This document shows positions 13,701 through 25,110 of a DNA stretch of 64,000 nt, in pieces; the stretch's first letter is position 1; each line of letters begins with the position of its first letter. The stretch comes from Pempheris klunzingeri (taxonomy: Eukaryota > Chordata > Actinopteri > Acropomatiformes > Pempheridae). The stretch covers positions 12,539,933 through 12,603,932 of the forward strand of contig NC_092023.1 of the NCBI RefSeq assembly GCF_042242105.1. The letters run 5' to 3'. The notes under the pieces are model-generated. The model saw nothing but the letters and a program-made list of their open reading frames with translations, did no database searches and was not told the DNA's origin. A program made the translations under genes and the position numbers.

Positions 13701-16700
13701 AATGGTGGCTTTTTCATCACGGTTAGAGGCTGCTGTTGCTGCTGCTCATCAAAAGTTACATAGTCTTGCTTTAAATCAACATGGGACACATTGCGACCAT
13801 GTTCATGAGTCGACTGATGTTAAGTGGACTTGATCAGTGCTTTGCAAATTAGCTATTTATTTAGCATTCCCCTCAGATTTCTTTGTGTTGTACTCAAACT
13901 TTCAGAAGCCTTCACAATAGTTTTCTTTAGACTTAATCCCTATCAGGTGTTACCACTTCAAGATGGACACCATAATGTTTCCTCATAACCACTGGAACTG
14001 CTAAATACTGAGAGAAAGGTGGCAGCAGGTAAAGATGAGACACTAGAGTAGCTGTACGAGGGAAGGGAAGCTGGTACAGTGTTTCCCCTACAATTATTCT
14101 GGAACAACTCTGTTGTCATTTTCCTGTTTGGTTGCACATCTGTCTTGCTTTGAGTTGTGAGTCTGTTGGAAGTTATGTCTCTGAGAGGTTTCTTGTTTGG
14201 ACAAATCACAAGGACAGCAACATGATTTCTGAACACTGAGAGGAAATTAAATCATTCAAATCACAAACGTGTTGTGGTTGCCCACTACTGCTGAGTGGAT
14301 AGAGGGGAAACACAGCGTAAATTAAAAGAAGCGGAACATGCCCTGGAGGAAGTGAGGAGGAGTCCAGAGATGTACACTCTCAAAGGTTTTGGCTTATGAG
14401 AAGAAGCCACATAGGGGATGGCTGATACTGTAGTCTACTTCCGGCCCCAGAAGTGAGGGGCTCGGCGAGGGGACGTACCGTCCTGAGAGTTGCTAAGGCC
14501 ACGGCTGCTCCAGTCCAGCTGGCTGGAAGGGAGCGCCTCCTACACAGAGAAAAGTGAACAGCATTTTAAAACCGACACCTATCAGAAAGCAACGGTGGAG
14601 TGAGCTTAATGGTGTGATCTGTAAAATGTCTGTTTCCTACATAATAGCTGCATGCGTTTTCCTCTAGTCTCTTATTTTTAAATCTAATACAGCTCTAATA
14701 AGTCAAATCAAAAAGGCCAATTTACCTGCACTGAATCTGTTGAGGGGTGCGGTGTGTCCCGGGGCCCTGGAGGTGCTTGTGCTGCGACCACCGTGTGTCC
14801 TGGAGAACAGACAGCTGGCACAGAGTCTTTGGTGGGCTCTAGCATTCCCTGGTGAATGGGAAAATTGGATGGAAATACAAGAAAACAAAGATGGAATATG
14901 GGCCGTCAATGGTAACAGCAAGAATGACACTGAAACTGAAACCACTCATGCAACACCATTACGATGTTTCTTCTTCCCAATGATCCCAAATTCATTTAGT
15001 TAGTTCATTTAGTTTCCTCCAGTTGACTCACCAGGCTCAATGCAAAAGCAGGCACGGCCACTGGCTGCTTCTTCACGCCAATGAACACCTGTCAAAAGGC
15101 GAAGACACACAAAATGAAAACAGGCTTAATATAAACCAGACGTTAATCTAAAGCAGCTTACATGTAGTCCAACAGTATAAAGAGCAACCAAACAACCAAG
15201 AGGAGTGTAACAGCTGGTGATTCTGCCATTACAGGATTTTTGATTTCTATTTTAAATCAGAATATCCTGCAAGTCAACTCACAATGTTCCTTGCGTCCAC
15301 ACCAAGGCACCTGAGCAGAGTCCTGTTTGTATGGGAACCTCCCCACTGAAACTGGAGGCCAACTGCACCGTGGAGGTCCTGGTGTGGCCACCACATCTCC
15401 TGCTGAATCCTGGGAAATGGCGAGAAAGCTGTATTTTGGTGTATTTATAGACATTATTAATAAAACGGACACAGGGGAAACTGCTAGTTTAGAATGACTG
15501 CTGTAAACCTGTCATGCTAGGATCGGAAACATTCAGACTGACATACTGTGTCACTCAAGAGATTCAGTCATATGGCCAAACACTGCTTCAACTTACTACC
15601 CAGTTCTCTCTCTATTTATTCAAATCATACTGCTGTTGCTTCCTCCTGGAAATGCACCACTTTTGTATTGTGGCAGCTAGTTCTTTTTCCAGGAAAGCCC
15701 TTCCAGATATGAGGAATTTTTAAAACCAAATGAAAAAATGATGTGCTGGAAATTATCTTAAATCACTATTAGTGTTAATCATTTGAAACAGAGCTATAAA
15801 GGAGATTTCTTTGTTAGTATATCCACCATCATCCTCACCAGTAAGATCTGGGACACTGTTCTGGTATCTCCTCCTCCTCCTCCTCACTCTCAGGGAGGCG
15901 TCGAGCATGAAGTAGAGCACAGAGGCTGAGCACCTCCTCCTCCCCTTCCACAGCTGGGACTTCCACCTCTGGAAAACTGGCCATGAGAAGCTGCTGGACA
16001 CGGCAGGAGAGTGACACCTAGCCAGGAAAAAAAAAAGGAGCGGGTTCATTTTGTAAAACATAAAAGGGAATTCACGACAAGCTCTTTAAAATATTTTTTC
16101 TGAAAATGAGCTAGTGAGAATTGTGGTAGCTAATTATCATCTCGCCAAATGTCTCCCACCTGACAGCTGTACCTCCGGGAAACCCCGTGTTGCCCTGCCC
16201 TGTCCTGCTCCTCCTCAGTGCTCCCGTCAGTCTGCAGGCTGCTGACTTGCTCTCTGAACTGTGTCCAAGCTCTTCCTTCCTCCTGAGCCCTCTGGTCCTT
16301 GAACTCCGCCCACGACTCCTCTCCATCCTCCCGTGTGGGCGCCGAGCAGAAATCAGCAAAGCTGTCACTCGGTGGGAGGTTTCCTGAACTCCCTGCATCA
16401 GCTGTATGTCCTTGACCGCTGCGAGGCTCAAAATGACAGTCTCTGAAGTCTGCGAACGTGTCCTCTGTGTGTGTTCCAGATTGTGACTGGTTGGAGGTAG
16501 CAGAAGTTTCCTGAGTCGCAGATTGGTCGCAATAATGAAAACCTTTCTCTGCCTTAGACTGTCTGAGATTTGCCGTGCTGGTGTTGACAAACGAGTCCGA
16601 ATGCATGTGGCGTCCCACTTCTTCATCCTCATCATCAGTCTGGTCCCAGTCAGCCTTGTCGTCTTGTGAAGCAAGAGATGAAACGTTTGGTTCCAAGTCG

Positions 16701-17671
16701 GCAGACGGGCCCTCAAATGACAGATCATCACACTGGGATGCCAAGTCCTCTGAAACAGACTCATACACACTGAGTGTTTGGGGAAGAGTAGAAATGCTCT
16801 CCTCTCGATCTTCTCTGTCTTCCTCTGCCTCTCCATCCTCCTGCATCTCTGTGTTTTGTAAAGAATTACAACTAAGCCTCCTCTCCTTCTGACTGTCCCC
16901 AGGCTTGCCAAACTCCTTCTCCTCCTCCTCTTCAGATGGAAAATCCAAAGCTGCTGGAGCTTCCTGAGGCCGATGGTGGTCCTGAGATGGTTGCACAAGT
17001 GCTGCATCTCTTTTCTCACAGTGCTCGATGGTGCAGAGATTTTCTTTTGCTTTATATGCACAATGAGATCTGGGCTCAGAGTCCATAATAACCTCCTGTC
17101 CAGGATCAGAGATTCGTTCACCCAAGCCGTTGGAAGAGTTTGTCCCATTCACTCTGTCGTCCCATTGCTCTGTGCTGTCCAAGGGAGTGAAGCCACAGCA
17201 CCAAGGATGTGCAGCCTGCTCCGTAAACACAGTGAAATCAGCGAACCCTGTTTCTTCCCTAGGAGGGCATGCACCAACTGCAGAGGCTGTCGGGGTCCTA
17301 GAGTTGGCATCTCTTTCAGAGTACCCATTTATGAAGTGCACATGTGATTCAGCATTACAATCCTGCCCTTCCACGTATATCTGGCCCCTGCTAGACTCAG
17401 AGTTCACAGCGGATGTGGTTTGGGATTCTTCTACTGGGTGATTAAAGCTGCACTTGGGTTGATGGGTGGCTGGCTTTGTGGTGGGAGAAGGATATCTGAG
17501 GCTGGGTGGCGAATCAGTGGAGTTAGCAAAGCCAGTAGGCGAGCAGGACATCCCGACAGCGAATCCCCCAAAGTCCCCAAACTCGTCCTCCTCCGACCCT
17601 GTCTCCCCATCGCCATCATCATCCAGTGGAGGGGGGGAGGAGGAGTGCAAGGGAATGACGTCTGGCTCCAT
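10758..17671 (-). CDS. aftph: aftph, aftiphilin (clathrin/AP-1 accessory protein)
   Basis: Aftiphilin binds clathrin and the gamma-ear of AP-1 and acts in trans-Golgi/endosomal trafficking. Nine coding exons: 17671-16160, 16017-15839, 15419-15293, 15088-15032, 14848-14726, 14539-14479, 11457-11362, 11145-11022, 10902-10758. They total 2424 nt, giving 807 residues and a TGA stop; human aftiphilin is about 936, the difference being in the poorly conserved exon 1. Residues 1-504 are acidic and disordered, with ear-binding aromatic motifs: DEFGDFGGF at 29-37, FADF at 143, 406 and 438, WAEF at 454. The C-terminal part carries family blocks LQFQWGGSHTNRTLLRCLGV, FIGVKKQPVAVP, GMLEPTK, VDRELYELTTCKLE, LMSTAEKTSTSVR and LSFMQAKVLMFP. 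The ATG is the first in frame, with MEPDVIPLHSSSPPPLDD matching the family N-terminus. A 5' UTR acceptor lies just upstream at 17706/17707. All junction phases agree. Confidence 0.95.
11362..11457 (-). CDS. aftph: aftph symmetric, skippable exon
   Basis: This 96-nt exon begins and ends in phase 1, so it can be included or skipped without frame change: GAC-G joins either GC here or GA of the next exon. It encodes a serine-rich stretch with LNLDYFGPEEES. Acceptor ...TTAGCACAG and donor GTCGGC are visible; the donor is weaker than consensus, which fits alternative use. A similar LNLD-F-FGP segment varies among known aftiphilin isoforms (from memory). Confidence 0.8.
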
Positions 17672-17706
17672 GGGTTCTCCTAGCAGGACCTGAAGGCCTC
17701 ATGCAC
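17672..17706 (-). other. aftph: aftph 5' UTR part of first coding exon
   Basis: Upstream of the ATG the minus strand shows TCTCTCCCAG followed by GTGCATGAGG, a good acceptor. So a separate non-coding first exon should lie further right, probably between 18.5 and 19.0 kb, where a donor-like CAG/GTATGAG occurs near 18540. The segment contains an upstream ATG out of frame with the main start. Confidence 0.45.
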
Positions 17707-19115
17707 CTGGGAGAGAAAAGTGAAAGGAAAAGGAGCACCATGAACAACTACATTTTGGGAATAAGAGAAACAGATTCAGTGCGTTGATCATGGTAATTGA
17801 ATGTCAGTCTGCTTTCTTGATTTTTGTTTTATACACTCATCTTAAATGTTGTGATTTGTTTGAATTCCAGGCACTTTATAATGTCGGTTTTAATAGCTGC
17901 TTTACAAAGTTAATGACCATAAATCAAAGTAATAAACCCCATGCACCAGAGACAGAAGTGCAATATGTAGACATCAAACATTAAATTTCGCCAGAAAGCA
18001 AGCACGCAAGTGATAATTTCCTTGTTTATAGATGGGACACTACCGGTTTGGGTTCAGTTCAAACATTTAACAGACTGTGTCAAAAATAGAGGAACCTGCA
18101 CACATTTGTTCCGCCTAGCACAATCTGAAAACATCTTGACTTTATAAATCTATTGCACAATCTGTTCTCATATCCTCTTTTTATCCTCATTTGTCAACTC
18201 TCTGCATCTAATCAAGACTTTACCAGCTCTGTGACTGTCCTCCCGGTGCGGATCCTGGAGTGGAAAAAGTGTCCAGTATTGGCTGCAGTCAGTAAACTGA
18301 TACAGGAAACATTATCCGCAGCTTTGTGCTACTTAGATGAACAATTCAGACCAAGTCCTGCGCCCACAGCAGCCACCCCAGGAGCTTAGATTAGTGTCCT
18401 ATTAAACCTTCAGCGTTAACACACAAGAACTGCTCCTTCATAGCTATTTTTACACTAAACATTAGCATAATTATTTGGTTTTGTGAATAGTCAGGAAAGC
18501 ACCACTGACGTCCTGCCATTTTCTCCAGGCTCTCATACCTGGACAGACAGGTGTCCTGCCATGAAAACAGCTGAATGTGAAATAAGCACAAGTTGTTAGT
18601 GAAATATAACCGATTTATGTAAAGCTAGCCATTTGTGGATAATTAATTGTACGTAAGGTTTAATGTCAAACAGCATTTCGCTCTCTTGTTACAACACAGC
18701 CACTGATTAGCCTACATGCCACCAGTCTTGCTAGCTAGTGTTAGCTAGTGCCTAGCTTAAGGCTAGCTAAAGCACACGCTGCCATGCTGTTTAGATGGAG
18801 CTAACGGCTAGCTTGGAAAACAGAGTGACAGCTTCTTTTTTTTTTCTTATTTACCAACTCTCTCCCTTCTCGTCTCTTCTCGTCTGTCAGTGCCGCAGCC
18901 TTTCTCTCCATCCATCCTCTGTCAGCCTCCCTAACTATTCAACAGGATGTGTAAAAAGTGAAGAGCTCTCACTCTGACTCTGATTACTCGCCACCAATAT
19001 TGACTGTGTGTAAAGACGGCGCCTCTGCAAAATAGACGATCTTTGATGGTGTCCAAAGATTCCTCCTACTGGAGAGACTCGGCTCTACACCTCTCTTTTA
19101 TACACTTTATTCTGC
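17707..19115. other. aftph upstream region (probable 5' intron and promoter)
   Basis: No coding exon recognised. The part from about 18600 to 19020 has repeated GCTAGC/TTAGCTAG motifs and a pyrimidine-rich run at 18832-18900. It is the likeliest place for the aftph transcription start, given the spliced 5' UTR. The start site is not resolved. Confidence 0.35.
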
Positions 19116-19131
19116 TTTATTTGGGTTTTCT

Positions 19132-20630
19132 TTTTTTTTTCATTTAATTTTTTTTGAAGTTTTTCAAAATTACAAAAACAACAAAACAGCACAGACTGAA
19201 ACATTACAGCAAAATTCCACCACATTGAAACAAAACATAAAGTACATTTTGGACTCTAATGTGTCTGACCCCTTAAGTAAGACAAAAACCCATCCCAGAT
19301 TTGTAAGTAAGTTTCCCTCCAATTCTGTACCTTAGCTACCAGTAGCTCATAGGAAGTCACATCTGTCATGGACTTAACCCAGTCCTTATAAACAGGGCCA
19401 TCAGGATTCTTCCATTTGCTAAGAATTACTCTCGCAGCTAAAATAAAGCCTGTTAGGACCAAAGCAAATGCACTTTTAGAAACATTAGGTAAACAGGAAC
19501 TGTCTCCCAATAGGCACAATTGAGCAGAGACAGGCACATGTGTGCCTAACCATTCCTGTATTGTTTGAATTATTTTCCTCCAAAATGGTTGGACAACTGG
19601 GCAAGCCCACATGGCATGAATAAATGTACCTACATGACTGTTACATTTCCAACATAGATTATTCTGGAGAATACCCATTTTGAAAAGTCGTGCAGGAGTA
19701 AAATAAAACCGGTGGAGTATCTTATAATGAGTGAGCTTCCCTCGTGCTTCTCTTGTGAACCATCCCATAGAGGAAATTATTTTAAGCCATGAATCCTTAT
19801 CTATGTCCACATTCAAATCTCTCTGCCAAACAAGTCTCAGACCCTCACTATTGTCATACATGGTCCTAGATGCCATTTTATAAAACACTGAGGCTGATTG
19901 ACACTTATGAGGCAGTTTAAAATGTCTGTACAACATTGTCCTGTTCAGATAATTGCTTAATTACCTCACTCAAACCACTTCTTAATTGTAGATATTTCCA
20001 AAATTCTGATTTACTTACCAAGTTAAATTGTGCTTTCAGGTCTTGGTATGATTCAAATATTTTATCATCAACAAGATCTGCTTAACTCTTAATGCCCCTT
20101 GAGATCCAGGAACGCCAACAAATAACTTTTCCTCCCACTTTCATTGCCGGATTATTCCAAAGTGAAGAATATAATTGTTTATATGGTGAAATCCTTAAGA
20201 GTTTATGAAATTTAGTCCAGAGCTCTTTAGAATGCTGAATAATTGGGTTAAGCTCACGGCCTCTAAATGGAATTCTTTGTGATAGAACGTCAAATGGACT
20301 AAATGGAGCAGTGTTTTCTTGTTCAATGGCCACCCATCCTAAATCAGCACCCTCCCCTTTGAAGTGATTTACAAGTTTACTCATCTCAAAGGCCATGTTG
20401 TACAGCTCTACATTTGGCAGTGCAAGCCCACCATCCCTTTTTGTTATATACAGCTTCTGCAATTTTATCCTTGGTTTTTTGCCATTCCACAGATCATCTT
20501 TAACCATTTGATTATACTGAATAAAATATTCTCTGGGTATTGAAAGTGGGAGCATCATTGATAGATAATTGAATTGTGGTGCAATAAGAGTTAAATTCAA
20601 CTTTTTCCACGTGTCCAGGCTATTCTTGAT
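19132..20630 (-). mobile_element. 5'-truncated L1-superfamily LINE, ORF2 C-terminal remnant
   Basis: Minus-strand reading gives the end of a non-LTR retrotransposon ORF2: SLDTWKKLNLTLIAPQFNYL at the truncated 5' end, then the post-reverse-transcriptase region (LWNGKKPRIKLQKLY, KRDGGLALPNVELYNMAF) and a C-terminal zinc-knuckle-like motif, CWKC-x8-H-x4-C. The frame is broken by a TAA at 20082-20084 and by a frameshift near 19930, so it is dead. The 3' end is an A-rich tail (T-run at 19131-19154 on the plus strand). Near-perfect 16-bp direct repeats (TTTATTTGKGTTTTCT, one mismatch) at 19116-19131 and 20631-20646 mark the target-site duplication and define both ends. Clade (L1 versus Tx1) is uncertain. 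Confidence 0.88.
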
Positions 20631-20959
20631 TTTATTTGTGTTTTCTAATAATCATTACTGAGAAAAATCATAACCATGACCCTACCTACTTATATGAGTA
20701 GTTGTGCAGTGTGCTACTGTCTCTCTGCTGCTATAAGTTCCAGTGAAAGATAAGATCTGTGGTTCATTTCAGGGTTAAAATGTAGATGAGAAATTAGTTT
20801 GGCCGCCTGTTGTCTGCTATGATAGTGGAATATATCCCCAATTTCATATGGACCCTGTTTGTGGTGCAGAGAAAACCAAGCAGAGTATTTGGTGCTGCTT
20901 AGAAACAACAGTCTAAAGCAGGTAAGCGAGCGGTCGACGATTCATTTGCTAAAAGTAAA

Positions 20960-21105
20960 GTGAATTTTGTCTGTGAAGATTCTCAGTCATCCAGGTCATA
21001 GTTATTCCTTAGGAGTTGAGCAAAAATCAACTGGACTTGTTGAAGGTACTTGTAGATGTTTCACCTCCCATCCAAGAGGCTTCTTCAGTTCTAAAGTGAA
21101 TTTTG
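20960..21105 (-). repeat. Dispersed fish repeat fragment
   Basis: Sequence with gattctcagtcatccaggtc, gttgagcaaaaatcaactgg and ctcccatccaagaggcttct resembles a high-copy interspersed sequence that I recall from many fish genomes. Family assignment is uncertain. It lies between the LINE and the zinc-finger gene. Confidence 0.5.
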
Positions 21106-21297
21106 GCTTCTAATGTCCATGGTACACATGGTTCATTGTTAGAGGTTTACAAAAAGTCTTTACAAAAACTATTTTTATATTATTGATCCATGAGTGATAA
21201 CATGAAATAAAAGAGGCACACACTCCCTTAAAACACCAAACATGAACATGTTGCAGTATTGAATGAAGTGAAACAAATGTCATGGCTACACAACAGG

Positions 21298-24191
21298 CTA
21301 CACAACAGCGTAGGGTTTCCTGGCCTGATGGACCTTCTCATGAGCCCACAGATTTGAAGCTGTGTGAAATTTTTTTCCACAAACCACACAGTGAAACAAC
21401 CTCTCCCCTTTGGCGTCCGTCAGACCACATGTTTTGAGATGATAGCTGTGTGCAACCATTTTGCCACACGATTTGCAAAAATAGGGCTTTTCCCCCGTGT
21501 GCACCCTCAAGTGAACTTTGAGGTTTGAACTTTGAGCAAACAACTTTCGACAGAAGGGACACTGGTGTGGCTTTTCACCTGTGTGGATCCTTAAATGCAC
21601 ACCCAGGTGGTCCCTACGAGCAAACCTCTTGTCACATTCTGGGCATTTGAAGGCCCTCTCTCCCATGTGGGTCTCATCCACGTGTCTGATCAGGTCAGAG
21701 TCCCTGTTAAACAGTCTGCCACAGAACCGGCAAGCCCTTTTCTCCTTCTGGGCTTGTTCGCTGTGACTCAGAGCACGAGAGGATGACACGTCACTCCCAC
21801 TGCATTCATCAACATCCAGTATCATACTTGCAGTGCTGAAAGTTGGGAACAGCTGGCAAGATAAGATAAGATGAGATGAGATAAGATGTAAGCATGTAAG
21901 AAAAAGAACAGCAGAAATAGATCTTCGATAAAACAATAAAGAATAAACTAGTGGACAAAGATATACACATAGAAAAGTATGTACAATTTAAACGAGATGA
22001 AGTTTAGCAATAGGGCCATTATACACGGGGAAAGAAAACTTTGTTTAAAATAAGTATATTGTGCGAGTGACGTTCTGAATAAAAATATTGCACTACAATA
22101 TAGTTTCTTCTGATTCAGTGGGTCTGATTTAGACGTCCTCATGACGCAGAAACCCACCTGCTCCTCTCTGACCAGCTGAGCGTCATGCGTCTTATTTTCC
22201 TCCACAATGGAAAGCTGGTCTGGCTGCTGTGAGGGCAAAACCTCCTCTGAGAGCGTCCAGGTGTCTAAAAGACATAAAAGGTGATGTAACCTGTTAAAAT
22301 ACCCCTGTAATATCAAACAAGTGTTTTAGGTGGAAGAACCAACTTTATCTTTACAGTTTCATTCACGGTCAGGAAGTTGCATGATTCCCTCCAGTGACTG
22401 AGCCGTATGCATTACACATATTGAGAAAATATCATGTTTAGATACAGTGTAAAATCCTTATTTTGTAAAGACAAAGCATGAAAAAACAACTCGCATGTTT
22501 AATTTCTCCACCTTTACAATAGCAGACTGTTGTTTTATGAACAAAGTGTGAAACTGCAAACACAGAATGAGCACAAATGTGATTGTTTGTATAACTCAGT
22601 AACACATTTCAACGGGCCACCCAGAGACCTAAGACCTAAAATGAAAAACAAACTTTAAACTTTATGTATGCATGTTCCATGTTCAATATAACAAGCAAAA
22701 ATCCAAGGCTCGAATCATGATACTCATAAATGTAGTGTAATATGAACACAAATGCTTCCCTGACCACATTGATGAACTTCCTACTTAGCGTTTCAGTGCC
22801 TATGGCCCAACAAACCTCTCACATATTGACTGGCTTATGTTGAGCCACTTTGAACATGTAATCCAAGCATATAAAATAAACCTGAAGGATGATACTCACT
22901 TGGTTTTTGTGAGGAAAAATACATTAGATTCACATATAACATTTGAAACACAGTTTTGTCATTTTATTCAGATGTGCACCATAAATGAAAAACAAAAACA
23001 TACCATTTGCTCTTCAGTCTGAAAAGGAAACTCCTAAATACTGGATTCAAGTACTTTATTATTATCATTATTATTGTTATCTAACATTTGGTGGCCTTGG
23101 CCACAAGACGGCTTGAGTTCTGAACAAAGGTTTTGTCACAGTAATCACAACTAAAGGGCTTCTCACCTGTGTGGATCCTTGTATGCAGAACTAGCTGGTA
23201 TCTTTGCTCGAACTCCTTGTTACACTCCAGGCATTTAAAGGCTTTGTGCCCCTTGTGACTCTTGTCTACGTGCCTGATGAGATACGAGTCCCTCGTAAAA
23301 CTTTTACCACAAATACGGCAAGACTTTTCTTCCCTCTGAGGCTGCTCCAGTTCCACAAAGACTTCAACGCTCTGACTCTGATGAGGCGGCGATGAACCAT
23401 CACCTTCAATCCATTTGCCGTTTGTGCTTTGGTCTAAACTCTCAGTTACAGCAGCTGACGCTGGGGTCAGCTCACAGTTAGTGAGCGGCACTGATTTAGG
23501 AAGTCTGACTTCAGCATCGTTGGAAGTATCAGCCTCCATGTCTGGACTGATACACTGATCCACCTGCTCCTCTATGACCTGTGGGAGCTCCTGGATCTCT
23601 GTTTCCTCCAGACAGGGAATCTGTTCCAGCTTAATGTCACATTGCTGCTGTGAAGGAGGCAGCTGGGCATCTAAAGGACAGAGAGGACACATGAGGAAAC
23701 CTGTTAAATAACCCAATTCTATCTAAGACTGTGTTTGTACAAGACCCACTAAGAAGTGTTTCAGTCAGATGTTTTCTGAAAGGTAGGAGGATCCTTTTTT
23801 TTTTTTTTTTTTTTTACAGCTATTCATTTAATTTGTGTTCTTTTTTAAAGCTTATTACATAACTTAAGGAAAGTACCGTTACAGAATGGGCTAAATGTCA
23901 ATTCCAGCTCCTGTGTTTGCTAATATCAATGGCTAATGCTACAGGCTAACAAAGCTGTAATGCTACAGGCTAACATTAAAGATAGCACAAACCTGCTCTG
24001 AATAACTTGACTTGAGGTTTGGACACGGTCAGCTGCTGGAGCTGTCCTTTCAGCCGGTGGATTTCCCTCTCGGAGCGGACAGCTTCTTCCTGGTACTCTG
24101 CTATCGTCTTTTCCACCAGCACAAAGATTTCCTCTGCAGCCGTTGCCAGCCGCTCGCCGACCAGCAGTCTGAGCAGCTGCGTCCCGGACAT
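21298..24191 (-). CDS. C2H2 zinc-finger protein, long isoform
   Basis: Predicted nuclear DNA-binding protein. Coding exons: 24191-23993 (199 nt), 22264-22158 (107 nt), 21852-21298 (555 nt) make 287 codons including TAG, with agreeing phases. Exon 1 ([20 protein letters not shown]...) is the leucine/glutamate-rich N-terminus typical of fish C2H2 genes, probably coiled coil (ERTIAEY-like VEKTIAEY, then [14 protein letters not shown]). The last exon encodes five finger units: CRFC-GRLF..H-x4-[21 protein letters not shown]; a degenerate YFCKSCGKM...HLKTC with Cys replacing the last His; and [15 protein letters not shown] linkers are intact between fingers 2-3 and 3-4. Intron 1 contains a second, phase-compatible terminal zinc-finger exon (23670-23081), so exon 1 may feed two proteins. 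No specific orthologue recognised. Confidence 0.82.
23081..23670 (-). CDS. Duplicated zinc-finger terminal exon (alternative 3' exon, truncated fingers)
   Basis: The acceptor CCTTTAG precedes ATGCCCAGCTGCC; joined to exon 1 at 23993 (phase 1) it gives 789 nt, 262 residues and stop TAG. It encodes an acidic linker, then finger [17 protein letters not shown], finger [19 protein letters not shown], and a third finger cut short at SRL, followed by an unrelated VAKATKC tail. A minus-strand AATAAA lies at 23055-23060, about 20 bp past the stop. Positions 23104-23687 match 25674-26257 with no gap and about 19 mismatches, so it is a recent copy of the THAP-C2H2 gene's finger exon. It may be a functional alternative exon or a decaying duplicate. 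Confidence 0.7.
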
Positions 24192-24295
24192 GGTGGAGCA
24201 CTTGACTGTCAAATTAAGGTGTAAATTCATCAGAAGCTCGAGGCTGCACAGCTCCAAAACAATCACAAAACCGACGTGAGTTCATACTTCCTGTT

Positions 24296-24303
24296 TGACG
24301 TCA
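24296..24303. promoter_or_regulatory. CRE/ATF palindrome TGACGTCA
   Basis: A perfect TGACGTCA site lies 105 bp upstream of the zinc-finger exon 1 ATG (24191), followed by TGACGCAC, inside a CpG-containing stretch. Position suits a CREB/ATF-responsive proximal promoter. Function is inference. Confidence 0.4.
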
Positions 24304-25110
24304 TGACGCACAGGATGAATCTTGACCAGCGCCCCCTGCTGCCGTGAATGACTGTTTCAGCTACTGTACAAAGCAAACGGGACCCTCTAGTCTGACTTTT
24401 ATTCTAAAGAGAAAGCATGAAATGACAACTTGTACGTCTTATTTTTATTCCCACCTTTCCATCTAAGTTTGTGACACTGAATGAGCACAATAAGAACACC
24501 GCTTGGTTTCTCTCCAAGTTTATTATTCGCACTGTGAGGAGATGTGGATATTTGTATAACCCAGTGACACATTTGATGTTTCGATGAAAAACCCTTAAGG
24601 CAGGAGGCAATAAAATAGAAGTAGCCTGGAGAGTGGAAACCTTAAGAGACACCCTTTCAACGGTTGTTCATTACGCTCGTGTGTGATACAAACAGTTTTA
24701 TGTAAGTGCAGGGATGTTACAGCAAATCCGTTTACCATCTGAATGCAAGTTACATGTTAACACTAGTTGTGTGGTGGGAGGTTGCAGTGAGGGGGGAGGT
24801 GTGTGTCATTTGGGAAAGTTTATTTACTTCTGCGTCATAAATAAATAAATTAAAAAAAAAAAACAGCACTGGCTCCAGATGTCCAGATGAAGCTGTTAAA
24901 TCATAACTGACAGAGTCCAATAATTGAATTGCACCCACAGAAACAGATGAATCCAGTCTCTTATTCTGCTACGTTTCATTTCAATGATATTACACGTATA
25001 TTGATTTGTGAGAGATTGTTGCTCAAACAGCCCATTCCTAAATACTGGATGCACTTTTTGAATTTCTCATTGAAAAAAATATTTGGCGTCACATATTCTC
25101 TGACGGTGTC
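24304..25110. other. Intergenic: 3' flank of THAP-C2H2 gene to promoter of next zinc-finger gene
   Basis: No coding exon seen. Parts between about 24375 and 24580 resemble 22440-22615 (shared pieces aagcatgaaa, gaatgagcacaa, tttgtataac, cacattt), and TCCTAAATACTGGAT at 25036-25050 recurs at 23032-23046. These are remnants of the duplication that copied the finger exon together with its 3' flank. A short poly-A run occurs at 24852-24863. Confidence 0.5.

Noticed and set aside
16111-17148. 345-codon minus-strand open frame overlapping aftph exon 1
   Set aside because: It is a shifted frame within the long aftph exon on the same strand. It has no domain and breaks the conserved N-terminal and C-terminal joins that the 16160-17671 frame satisfies.
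19256-20600. Cellular gene of unknown function on the minus strand
   Set aside because: The two frames are consecutive parts of one broken LINE ORF2 with target duplications at both ends.
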